Shown: positions 36,701 to 49,545 of the stretch, piece after piece | Layout of the letters: each line of letters starts with the position of its first letter | Position numbering within the stretch: position 1 is the stretch's first letter | NCBI GenBank assembly: GCA_017979445.1 | Contig: CM030711.1 | Location: 45,059,560 to 45,123,559 of the forward strand | Length of the DNA: 64,000 bases | Direction: 5' to 3' | DNA from: Akebia trifoliata | Taxonomy: Eukaryota > Streptophyta > Magnoliopsida > Ranunculales > Lardizabalaceae | Notes under the pieces: model-generated | Database searches by the model: none | The model's input: the letters and a program-made list of their open reading frames with translations, nothing else | Told to the model about the DNA's origin: nothing | Made by a program: the position numbers and the translations under genes

Positions 36701-39700
36701 ATCATTTGGTTTAGGTCAGTGCCTTCTAAAATCTCTTTCTTTGTCTGGTTGGCTTCCCTTGGTAGGATTCTTACGATGGATAACTTGATTGCTCGGGGTT
36801 GGATCACTCCTAATTGTTGTCCCCTTTGCTTGATGGAAGGGGAATCTGTTGATCACATTTTAATTCATTGCCCTTTTTCCTATAATTTATGGTCAAGTTT
36901 CCTTGGTTTATTCCGTATGACTTGGATTTTCCCTCATAAGTTTTCATCGTTGTTGAAAGAGTGGACCAGTAATGTCTTTCACACCAGAAAACGTTACCTG
37001 TGGGCTATGCTACCTTCGGCTATTGCTTGGGGGATTTGGAATGAAAGGAATAACAGGGTGTTTAATGGAAAGATTAGAAGCTCTCATACAAGTTTTTTAG
37101 AGATTTTGGGCTTCTTATACCTTTGGTCCAAACAAAATATAGAGTTCATGGGAACTTCGTTTGATGATTTTGTTTTTAGATGGAACTCTTTATGTAATCA
37201 TTGATGTTGTTTGCTCTTCTTCTTTGTTGCTTTCTATGAGGCTTTCTCGGCCTCCTTGTATGCTGTTTTTTCTTTCTCCTTGAATTATATTATACTTTAA
37301 AAAAAAAAAAAGGTTGCCTGCCTTTAATTTTTTTCAAGTTTATAAACAGTGGTGGGGAGTGAGTCAGTGTTTTACCATAAAATGAAGCAGACTTTAGAAA
37401 AAAAAATGGTATAGCTTCTATTGTATATGGAACTTCTTCCTTATAATACAAAAATTGAAGGACACTTTAAATAACAATAATTCCCTAATCATTAACTTGG
37501 ATGACATTTTATTTGATTTTTCTATTTTATTATATAAGTGAAGTGTACGTCTCTTTGTTGGAGAAGTCATATGTGATACTTCTGTGGGGGCTGTTTTACT
37601 CTCTAAAATAACTAAAAACCCAAGTGGTTCTGTTTTACTCTCTTAAATAATAAAAAACCAAAAGTAGTTTGTAATTGAGTCTTGGATTTAATCCCTCTGT
37701 TTTTCTTTATTCTTTTGTTGTTATTAAAAGAAGCACTTCTGGATAATGTAAAGGATTAATCTTTTATTCCAGTTTATGATTTATCATACATGTATCTTAC
37801 AAGTACCTTGTCTTCTCCATGTTAGTGTTGGATACTGCTGCTGGAGTTTGGTGTGATACAAAATCTGTTGTGACAAGTCCAAGAACAGGCAGATATAGTG
37901 CTGATGCAGCTGGTGGAGATGCTGCAGTTGAGTTGATGAGGCGTTGCAGGCATGCAGCTGCAGCCATTGGTGACTTGATCTTTATTTATGGTGGGCTACG
38001 TGGTGGTAAGATTTGAAACTGATCTTGTAACCTTAATCTCGGTTCATTCTTTTGCGGAATGTGTGTTTTTTGAGACATGAAGCTGCCAACTAATTGTAAA
38101 TTTACTAGGACCTAGGTTGCTATCAATGTAGGTCTTTGTTGGAGTCTGGTTTGACACATTGCAAAGCAACTCTGAGGTTGTGGGTTCAAGTCCAGTTTAC
38201 CCATAAAAAAGGCTTAGAACCATAGCTCAGTTGGTTTGACACATTGCAAAGCAACTTTGAGGTTGTAGGTTCAAGTCCAGCTCACCCATAAAAAAAAAGC
38301 ACTTGCCTCTGAACAAATCAAATCCCACCTAATAATAAACCTCAGAAGATACTTAAACTCAACAGAGCCAAGATACTAAGAAGAATTTCATGAAGAGAGT
38401 GCTCCTTTCCTTCAAATAGCCGCTATTTTGTTCCTCGCAAATGGTTTAACATATTGCAAAAGGAATCAATCTCCATAAAATCCATTCTCTAGAGTGAAGG
38501 TCTTGATTCATCAACATTGAAGGACAAAGGAGGTGTCCAAAGAAAAGAAAGAATAGACATGAAATAAGGATAAACAGTGAGACCAGATGACAGAAGCAGA
38601 TCAATGGATTAACAAATGGTTAGCCGAGTCACCACTCTCTTTTCAGGAATCAATAATGATTGAGGCCAACCCTTTTCCCCACTCCCCGAAATTATAATAA
38701 ATCGGCCAAAATATTAGACCCACTCTCAGGTTCTCAGCTACCTTGATCAACCAAGTTATATAGACTTCCTCCAAAGCATTTTCCTTCCTTTTCTCCGCAC
38801 CCGGTCATGGAGAACATCCCCAAGCCAAGAGACTTATTTCATCCAGTTCCTACAGGTTTCAGTACTAACAACCTGGTTTTTCAACCATTTTCTTTTTACC
38901 TCAAAACACTTGGCTCTGATATTTAGCATCATCGATGGTGCCAAAGAAACTCACCAATATGGACTCAAATTAATCCCCCAATAGGCAACCTTCAACTCTG
39001 ATCGTCCAAAAAAATCAGAGGACTTGAGAGGAAGAAGGTTGGAGGAGTCCTCAGCCATTAAGTGATACAATCCTCAACATTAAAACAAATACGTTTCTCT
39101 CAAAAGTATTCCAAGATGTTAAAGGGGCTTAAGAGGAAGAATATTGACATATTAGAAAAGGATAAGAAAATACTGTTTTTCTTAACAGTGTCGTGTTGTT
39201 TTTGAATCATCTTATGTTGCAACGCACAATCATATGATACTCACATCTCTTTTGTGGACGTCCTCTAAAGCCACTCACAGCACTCAAGTGTTGTTTCACA
39301 GATTTTCTTGGGTTGGAATTCATATTTTCTTCTCATTTGTGGTGTTTGTGCTGTAGGGGTGTTGCTTGATGACCTGCTTGTTGCTGAAGATGTGGCTGCT
39401 GCTGCTGAAGCCAATGTACAAGCGGGGAGATTATCTGGAAGATATACATTTGCTGATGATGGAACGAAGCATGAAATTCCTGATGGTGCTGTTGTGTTAG
39501 GAAGTCCGGTTGCACCTCCTATGAATGGTGATATGTATTCTGATATAAGCACTGAAAATGCCTTACTTCAGGGAACTAGGTACTGAATACTGATTCAAGT
39601 AAATGAATGTTATTTCCTTGGCTTCCTAGTTTTTGTAAGGAGGCTCTTAGAATATATAATGCTGCAGGAGACTGAGCAAAGGTGTTGAATACTTGGTTGA

Positions 39701-42700
39701 AGCCTCAGCTGCAGAAGCTGAAGCTATTAGTGCTGCATTAGCTGCTGCGAAAGCCCGGCAGGTTAATGGAGGGGTTGAAGAATTGCCGGACAGGGATTGT
39801 GGGGCTGAAGCTACCGCAAGTGGCAAGCCTGATTCTGCTTTGTCAAATAACATCCTTGCACCTGGAGTTCGGCTGCATCACAGAGCTGTCAGTATTAGAA
39901 TCCAATCACTGTGTGAAAGCTTCTGTTTTAATTTGACATTCTGTTTGATAAAATGACTAGCACAAACATGGTCTTGTTTTCTGTAAATTACTTAAAAGTC
40001 CAACCTCATTTTCCATATACATATTATCAGGTTGTTGTAGCTGCAGAAACTGGGGGAGCTTTGGGTGGTATGGTCAGACAGCTTTCAATTGATCAATTTG
40101 AAAATGAAGGCCGGCGGGTTAGCTATGGTACTCCAGAGAGTGCAACTGCAGCTAGGAAGCTATTTGATAGGCAAATGTCTATCAATAGTGTGCCTAAGAA
40201 GGTATAGAAGATTCTGCTTCACATAAGACAAGCATTATCATCTGCTTGCCTTATTTGCTTGCCCGTTCCAAGCCCCAGATAGTACCGGTTTCTGTAGTGT
40301 TTCTTTTACACTGCATTGCCACTCCCAACCCTAGATAAAGGAGGAGGGTTACACTTTTCCACCTAACATGAATCTTGGTCCCAAGCCCCAGAGAGTGCCA
40401 GTCTCTAAAATGGAAAATATGGAAATTTTGTCAATTTTTTATCTTTCCTATTATACTATGTTAATTGTTATCAATAACATTTGTTAAGAAAATCGAGTTT
40501 TTCCTTGGTATGTTCTGCAAGTTGATTCATTCCTTGTTCAGTTATATGACAAGCGTTATTTAAAAACCATGTTCAGCATATGCTTGTGGTTCTCATCCCT
40601 TCTTATGCGCTTGCTCATTTATGGCTTCTTTTATAGTAGTTGTGAGGCTGATCAAAGAGTTTTCTCCTGTATCCATTTCTTATTTCCCTGTTTTTTCTTG
40701 CTGTCTCCTTTTTCATTTATCAGGTGATAGCTCATCTTCTGAAGCCTCGTGGTTGGAAGCCTCCTGTTCGCAGACAATTTTTCCTAGATTGCAATGAAAT
40801 AGCAGATCTTTGTGATAGTGCAGAACGGATTTTTTCAACTGAGCCAAGCATTCTGCAAATCAAGGCCCCTGTCAAGATATTTGGTGATTTGCACGGGCAA
40901 TTTGGGGATCTCATGCGTCTTTTTGATGAGTATGGATCTCCTTCAACTGCTGGAGACATAGCGTAAGTCTTCTTTTTATTGCATATCACATGCATGCTCA
41001 TACCCATCATCCTAGTTCAAATATTATGCATGTAAACATTTTCAGTATACATCTCTTCTGGTGTATAATGGTATTTTGTGTGGTGCTCTGTTTCATGTTT
41101 TATTATTGTTGTTCTTCAGATGCTTTCACATCCTGATCATGATGGTAGTATCTTAAAGCTGAAATCAGCAGAGCTGTTTGCATCTGTTACATATATTACC
41201 TTTATACTTTCTTCTTCAGAAAAAGAAAAATATAAATTTTTTTTTCCCAACGGTAATTTTTCTAGAGTTACATTTTCATCTCCGCGTAAATGTTGCACAC
41301 CAATAAAGAAAGGTTGGGCAAGGTAGCCTTAACATGAAATTTAGTTTCAACAACAACTGTACGAATTCCCACGATGACTCACGCCATGCATGCAGCCCAA
41401 GGGTGTGTGAGTCCATACTCCAAATGGTCAGCTATCCATTGGTTTTCTGATCCGATTCCTCCAGGCCTTGATGTTTACCCCCAAACACATATCGTCACAT
41501 CCGACGAAGCTTGATTCCCCTTCCAGTGGCTCTGCTGGATATTTAGACCTCTTATTGCATCTGCTTCACATCAAATCCTTCTTGATAACATGATTCTTAT
41601 CTTCCTCAAGCTCCATAATCTTCTCCACTCAAAGATAAAACTACCCTCAGCTCAGTTCCTTGTTTCTTAATAATCTTCTGATGAGGATCTATTCCAAACT
41701 GTGTGGCCTCTGAACCAGGCCAGCCACCTGATAAACCACCACATTTTCAGTTTTCCATTAACTACTTTCAACCATCTTGGTATGTGAATTACACACTTTC
41801 AAACCATTATTCTTGCTGCTTGCAAACGAGATTGCTTCTTGAGTATAAATTTCATGAAACAGAAAAAAGCTAGTACAACGATCCGTCGAGATGACCAACC
41901 AAAACAAAGAACTTAACTATCGTACATAGAGTCCCATCTAAAAACGAACTCCTCAAAGAAAACCCCTTTAAATTTAGGGCATAATTTACACACAAAAAAT
42001 AGCAACCCCAAAACTTTCAACATAGTATCTCGAGTAGAAGAAGCAATCCCTTTGAATATCCTCCTGTTTCTTTCCAACCAAAGCCCCTAGGTAGTTGTTT
42101 CTTGAGCATCTACTATGTTCACCTCTTCCGTGGACCCTTCACATAGAACCACTAATCCCAATTCCCCAAACCTCACCTAAGGAGCGGATATAGGTTTTAT
42201 AGGCCTGCCTTCCATTTCACTCCCTTGGAAGCATAGTCATCAAGTTGGAGTATGGGTTCAAAAGAACGAAGAAAAACTGAGGGGAAAATTAAGAAAAAAA
42301 TGAGAAATATATTCAAAATTATGAAAAAGATAATACATAGCAAAAAAAAATGCACTATTGTGTTGAGTTTAGTCCCATATTGGACACAAATTGCCTCGTC
42401 TCTCTCCTTATAAGATCTTGGGCCTCTCCACTCATTGCCATTTGGTTTTGAGTTGGATCCTCAAATTTATCATGGTATCAAAGTGGGCCTTTCTTTCCTC
42501 CACGTCACCCAGTTCAAATCTCCACGTATTTTGGCCTAGTCCATCCCACACGTGCGGGGGCGTGTTGAGTTTAGTCCCACATTGGACACAAATTGCCTTG
42601 TTTCTCTTCTTATAAGTTCCTGGGCCTCTTCACTAATTGCCATTTGGTTTTGAGTTGGACCCCCAAATTTATCATGGTATCAGAGCAGTCCTTTCTCTCC

Positions 42701-45700
42701 TCCACGTCACCCAATTCATATCTCCACGTGCTTTGGGCGAGTCTGGCCCACATGTGCGGGGGTGTGTCGAATTTAGTCCCACATCGGACACAAATTGCCT
42801 TGTCTCTTTTCTTATAAGCTTATGGGCCTTTCTACTCATTGCCAATTAGTTTTGAGTTGGACCCCAAAATTTATCATGGTATCAGAGCACTAGGTTCGTA
42901 TAGGTCATGGGTTCAAGTCTCTTCGAGGGAATTTTCCACCCTCATGGGTGAGGGTGAGTGTTGAGTGTTGTGTTATTTACCTCCACTCCTGAGTATCACG
43001 TACTCACGTATCGTGCCCCAGTTTGACCTGTGACCCTCTTATATTCATAGTTGCACCTTCTCCATCAAATCGGTTTTGTGGAGTAATTGGTTGGTTAACA
43101 TGGTATTAGAGCGCTGATTCGTATAGGTCATGGGTTTGAATCTTTCCACCCCTATGGCCAGGGGCAGATTTAAAGTGGGGGCAACAACCCCCACAAGAGT
43201 TTTCAAATTCTATGGATTAATGTGCTATTGCGACATATTTTAACGGTGGATAAAGAAATTTACCACTATTGTCCCCACAATTTTTTTTTTCCACGCTTAG
43301 TTGCCCCCACAACTATTTTTTTCACTCTTAATTGTTCCCACGATTTTTTTTTTCTACTCTTCGTTTCCCCCACATGAGCAAAATCCTTGCTCCGCCCCTA
43401 CTTATGGGTGAGGGGGAGTGTTGAGTATATATTTATATATTTTCCTCCACTCTCTGGTGAGTCATACCCTAGTTAAGCCCCGTGACCCTCTTATGTTCAT
43501 AGTTCTCCCTTCTCCAACAGATCGGTCTTATATTCATACTCCACGCTCACTAAAAACAATTGAAAGAGGAACAAAGAAAGATCAAAGAAGAATCGTAAGA
43601 GAGGGAAGAACGAAGCAGATGACGAGAAATGAGAGCTCGTCTTCAAAGAAGACAAACAAGAGTATGCGCAGGTCCTTCGAATACTCGATAATGGCCGATG
43701 CAAAGCCATGTGCATCGATGGAACTAAGAGACTTTGCCATATTCGAGGAAAGATACACAAAAAAGTCGGGATTGCAGCTGGAGAGATAATTCTTGTTGGA
43801 TTGAGAGATTATCAGGACGACAAGGCTGACACGATCTTGAAATACATGCCCGATGTGGGACTAAACTCAACATATTGTATATTTATACATGATAACAAGT
43901 TTCACTCATAACTATACATGCTATGAAGCTAATAAAAATCTAGCCATTAATATATCTTTTGAGTGAAATAACGTACTATAGAAATGGGAAAACACTTTTT
44001 TTTTCATGTTTTAAACGTGGCTTAAAAAATGTCATTTTTTGTGACTATGCCTGGAAGAATGATAGCATGACAATGTCTTCTGCAATGGCAAGTTTAAGTC
44101 AGCACTTTTCTTCACAAGGCCTAGATTCGACAACTACTGTTTCAAAAGATTAGCCAAAATTTTATATCTGTGCCCTTCAGAATCACCATTGGTCTATTCC
44201 ATTCCCTAAGTATTAGAGAGTCTCAAGTATCGCTCCTTTTTGTTTTGACTACACTTAGATAGTTTGATCTGCTAGAGACCACTGAATGACTTCATAAAGG
44301 GCTTATCTAATGGAGTTCTACAATCATCCACCAAAACCTTAGTTAACCATAAGGTTTCCTTTCCGAGTGGTACCATGTTACTATCCCATTTTCTCCTTTC
44401 TCAAAATTCTTCATTCCTCCTAATTGGCCAAGTCAACAACACACCCAATCTAAGGAACCTTCTTTAGCCCTAGCCATTTGAAGAAGCTAGGAAACCTGGG
44501 GAAGAGGACCTAGATCAAGGTATAGCTAAATTAATTGTGTGAAGAAAACTATGAGAGGCATCGCCAGAATACTTGCCAGGAAAGCTGAACGGTGCATTGC
44601 TAACTCTCTTTCTGTTAACACGTTGGCATGAATTTGCAGCAGCTATAATTATAACTCAAAGCAACTTTTTTCCATTTTTTCTTGGCATTGGTGAAGTTGG
44701 CATTTCATTTTATCCTAACAATAAGTTGTCAGACAATTGTTTGCATTTGTGTGTGTTTTATTCTGTGTTATATAGTGGTTAGGTATACCCTTGCACCAGA
44801 CTTATTTAATTCTTGTTGATATTTTATATATGATATCCAGTTATATCGACTATCTCTTCTTGGGAGATTATGTTGATCGGGGTCAGCACAGCCTGGAAAC
44901 TATTACGCTTCTTCTTTCTTTGAAGGTAACACTTGGGTACGGCAACCTACTGATATCATTACTTTCTGATACTTGGTTCTATCATATATTGTATTGGGAT
45001 TGTCTAAGCTTTTCTCCATTATCATTTGGACATCCAGGTTGAGCACCCGCACAATGTGCATTTAATTCGCGGGAATCATGAGGCAGCAGATATCAATGCC
45101 CTATTTGGCTTCCGCATTGAATGCATTGAGCGCATGGTATTTCTTGTATACATTTATATAATTTCTCTCTCTCTCTTCTCCTATATCGGACTGTTGCAGC
45201 CCTCAAATTTATCGTTGTGTTGACAGGGTGAGCGAGATGGGATCTGGGCTTGGCATCGCATAAACCGATTGTTTAATTGGCTTCCTCTTGCTGCCCTAAT
45301 TGAAAAGAAAATCATCTGTATGCATGGTGGCATTGGTCGGTCGATAAATCATCTAGAACAGATTGAGAGCCTTCAACGCCCTATAACAATGGAAGCAGGC
45401 TCGGTTGTTCTTATGGATTTGCTATGGTCAGTGCATTTTCGTACTTTCCCTCTGTGGTGCATGCAATATCCTTTAGGCTACACATTTTGATTTGTTAATC
45501 ATATTCTTATTGTGAATTTCCATTTGCAGGTCTGACCCTACAGAAAATGATAGTGTTGAAGGGTTGCGGCCAAATGCCAGAGGTCCCGGTTTGGTTACAT
45601 TCGGGGTGAGTTCCATTGTTGTCATTCACTTCTTTGCTAGTTAGTTAGATCTTTTTTAACACAACTTTTTGATAGACTGCCTATTTCCTTGGTACCTTTT

Positions 45701-48700
45701 GACGTAGATCTTATATCTTAATAAGGAATTGAAAGAGGTTTGTTTGTGAACAAAATTATTGATGTTGGTGAAAATGAGTCAACCATTTGTTATAGATCCT
45801 TGATGCTGTTGAATTGATTGTTGATGTTATTTATTGAATGACCATGTGGCCGGAGATGGGGTAGTTATGCCTGTTAAGATGAATTCTTGCTGCAAAAACC
45901 TGTGGATGTGCTAAATCCGACATCAGATCAACATGTCAGTCTTGGCAGATGCAGAGAGCATGTTCTAGGTTATTGTTGGAAGAAGAAAGGTGACATGACG
46001 TGCCAACTGTATGGTGTCATGTCACATTTGAAGTACATGGATGGGGGAAAGGGTGATATGGAGGCAAAAATTGTGTCTGAATACAATCTTAAAATTAGAA
46101 AGAATCGTAGCTGCTTGTACAAGAAGGTGACTCGTGCGAGCAAGAACTACATCCTCAAGAATGTCATATACTAGTGTCAAGAGGTCATTTAAAATTCACA
46201 TAGAATAATGAAGAGGGATACGTGGGAGAAGGTGAGGAGAGAAGCAAAATAGCTGAGGTGGTGTTGTGTCCACGTCCTGTTCGGACTTGTAAGCAGAATG
46301 TTTAGGTTGTATAAGGACTTACTTTGGTGAGTATGACAACTTCCTCCAGGGTGGTTCTGACTCTCACCTAAACCAGTTGCCTAGTCGTTCGGTCATCATG
46401 GCGCCAGAAGCTAAGGCCAGATATGTGTGTGTGTGTGTCTGAGAGAGAGAAAGAGAGGTCAAACTGTCATCCCTACCATACCTTATTATAAACAAGACAA
46501 TGCACTTTCTCCCTTTGTATACTCTACTTGTGAAGACAAGAATAGCTCGCAGACATTTTTACAAAACGTGTAAATGGTATTGAACTACTTGGGCAAGTTG
46601 TGTATTGTTGATATATATGCACCAACTTGAGGGGGAGTGTTGTAAAGGTAGACTAATCTTTTTAATTTATGTTACACTTTATTTTATTTTATTTTTCTTT
46701 TGTGTTGGGGTAATATTTTAGCTCTTTTCTCCTTTCTTTCTCCTTTTAAAAATAAAAAATAAAAAAATCCTACTTTCCTACTAGAGATTGAGAGAAACTC
46801 ATGGTATCCTTGTACAAATCGGTCAGCCCCTACTTATTGTATTTATACGAGCTATTCTTGTTACTCAACTACTATGAAGGTGAGTCCTAACCTGTCTGTT
46901 GGATGTGTCAGTGCCAGACTTCTGACCAGCCATTAGACATCCCTCCCATGTTGTAGGCAACATGCCTTACCTAGGTGACCTACCCACTAACCCTCTCTAT
47001 TGACACCTTGCAACATGTCAGACTTCATGAGCCCAAAGTGAGCATGCCAAGCAAGAGATGTGCTTGCGAGCAGTAGTGCCCTTCCTGCCCTCCAAACCAA
47101 TTCCTCCACATCACCCCCCATGTGGCGGCCACATGAACCCTTCTCTTGGAGTTTGAGGTAGCACCATCCTTAGAACAATTCGATGACAACTATGCGTATT
47201 TGAAGGGGAATATTTAGGAGATGGAGCAGACATCACTACAGAAGGATCCACCTGCTTCTTATCAGCATTGCAGACGAGTATGCATGAGAAGGGCTTCACA
47301 ACTCATTGGAATAGCAATCAGTCCAACTCACTGGAATGGCAGCTGCGCAAATCCATACCTATACTTCATGTGTGGGAAAGGGAAATAATCTTGTATAGCC
47401 CCATATCTTCACTAGTGGAAGAACTTTCTAATTCCTGACCTGAATGTAAATTACTGATGGAGGGGAGTGTTTTGCAATCAGATGAACCATCAACAAAGCT
47501 TGAAGATGAAGGAGTCCAAACAGTCAAAGGAGGATGAGGCATTGAATACTCGCATTCATAGTGTAGAGGTAAAATCTCGGATGCTGATGATTCCTCGAGA
47601 TTTACCCCTAACAATCAATTTTCATTGTTGTTGATGCACACAAACGATCAAAATTGTAAAGAAACAAAGCAAAGTGAAGAAAGATAAGACAAAACGCAGG
47701 ATTTATTCACAGGGTTCGTCCCAAAATCGGACTACGTTCCCGGGCTTCGAAGAGTCATTCCACTATTTTTGAAGCCAATAAAAGATCTACAAAATCTAGC
47801 CTCCTCTACATTTTTCCTCCTTTGAAGAGACCCCTAAATTCTACCTAAGCTCTCCTTATATAGATACAAAAGCCAAACCCTAAAAGGAAAGACAAACAAT
47901 TCATAATTATCTACTAAATTTATCCTTATCTAGAAATATCTACTCTCTAGTCAATTAGGAGACTTTCTGTTTCTGGATAAGATTACCCACACACATAGGT
48001 CCCTCTAATGGGTGGAGGAAGTGGGTGTTTACTCTTCTTCTGTTGTTGAAGAAGTGGTTAGGGATGGGGTAGTAGAACCATCTGTTTTCTATGAGAAGAT
48101 TTTGAGAACAAAAGATGGTCTGGATGAGACCATGCTATTTGCTGCTATCGAAGGACTTGCTCTCTTGTGGAAGAGAAGAGAGCACTTTATTTAGCAATGG
48201 GGTGGTTCCATTTTTGTTAATCAGTAAGTGCTCAATACCACTTTGGAGGAGGAGAATATGAGACTAGTGGCAAGGGATGAAGTATTCAGTCAACTTTGCT
48301 TTCCTCTTGGGTTATTTAAGAGGAAGCTTTGTCTGTCAGCTAACTGAATATGATGCTTAACTTCAATAGAAAAATCCCTCTAATATGGAGCTTTGGACTG
48401 TTTTCTGAAAAATAAACAGAGTACGGTTACCAGTCTCATCTTTGGGATAATGCATTTATGATGATGATGTTGTGCTATTTAGTTTCTTTAAATGGGTGTT
48501 GTGCTCCCTACAATGAGAGAGATTCTGGTTGTTGAGTTTGATACGTTCCATTTAACGGAGAGATTCTTGAAGGTACCAGCTTACCAAGTTGGTAAAGTCA
48601 GTAAAATGATGATACCACAACCTGGACTCCTTTCTGCTTATTTTCTCCACTTGTGTGCTGATTTATTTGTGATCTGATGAGCCTTTTACCTTGTTCTAGA

Positions 48701-49509
48701 ATTGCCTTTTTTGCTCTTATTCATGCGAGTTCTTTTTCCCGTCCGAAATTTGTGTCATTTTGGAGGTATTGTATTATAAGCATATGATGTTACAGCCTGA
48801 TCGTGTCATGGAGTTCTGCAACAACAATGACCTCCAATTGATTGTACGTGCACACGAGTGTGTGATGGATGGTTTTGAGCGTTTCGCCCAGGGACATTTG
48901 ATTACTCTTTTCTCAGCCACTAATTACTGTGGTACGTTGGCTACTGAGTGTTGACTTCTCTATGAACTTTTTAGCTGATTCAGCCTTTTAATATTGGTTC
49001 TTTTTTTCTCTCCGTAGGTACTGCAAATAATGCTGGAGCTATACTGGTATTAGGAAGGGACCTTGTTGTAGTTCCAAAACTCATTCATCCTTTACCACCG
49101 GCAATGACGTCACCAGAAACATCACCAGAATGCCATATTGAAGATACATGGATGCAGGTGCTGCAGTGCTCCCCATAAATTAGGGCTGCAACTTGGGCGG
49201 GCAAGCCCCGAACCCAATGGGTTCAACCTGACCTTGGGTCTGGTCTGGGCACAGTTAGCTAGGATTCAGGATCGGGTTTGGGCAAAAAAAATTTGACCAA
49301 ATCAAATCGGGTTGGGTTCGGGCATATAGACATCGGGTTGCTTGAACCCGAACTTAATATCGTTACATATAATTTACAAATGTTTTTACATATCTTTGTT
49401 TATTTTTCATTCGCAATTCACATTTCAAACTGTAGTCAATCATCATCATCTTTTTCTTTATAATTTTGTGTATGTGAACTTTATAATATATTTTGAGACA
49501 AATAATTGT

Positions 49510-49545
<36 letters not shown>

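Larger units (their letters stand above)
42361..43872 (+). mobile_element. Tandem TRIM array with captured host sequence, BSL intron 14
   Basis: Three LTR-like copies of 112 bp lie at 42361-42472, 42563-42674 and 42765-42876, each starting TGTTGAGTTTAGTCCC or a close variant and ending CA. Each is followed directly by TGGTATCA, in copies 2 and 3 by the full initiator-Met primer-binding site TGGTATCAGAGC. The two internal regions are 90 bp, so the period is exactly 202 bp. The third PBS leads into a longer internal region with two related sub-blocks (42889-43080 and 43105-43515), the second interrupted by a hAT MITE, then an eIF1A pseudogene. At 43852-43872 the first 21 bases of the LTR appear in inverted orientation. 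TRIMs are non-autonomous LTR elements; no gag or pol is present. Confidence 0.8.

Noticed and set aside
38221..38299. tRNA gene
   Set aside because: Pol III A and B boxes are present, but no paired acceptor stem or anticodon arm can be formed and an A tail follows; called a SINE.
41340..42350. Possible antisense coding remnant in BSL intron 14
   Set aside because: The C/T-rich sequence looks like a reversed old reading frame, but stops are frequent and no motif could be named.
43418..43911. 123- and 67-codon plus-strand frames
   Set aside because: Different frames of the broken eIF1A pseudogene; neither is a full gene and a stop interrupts the true frame.
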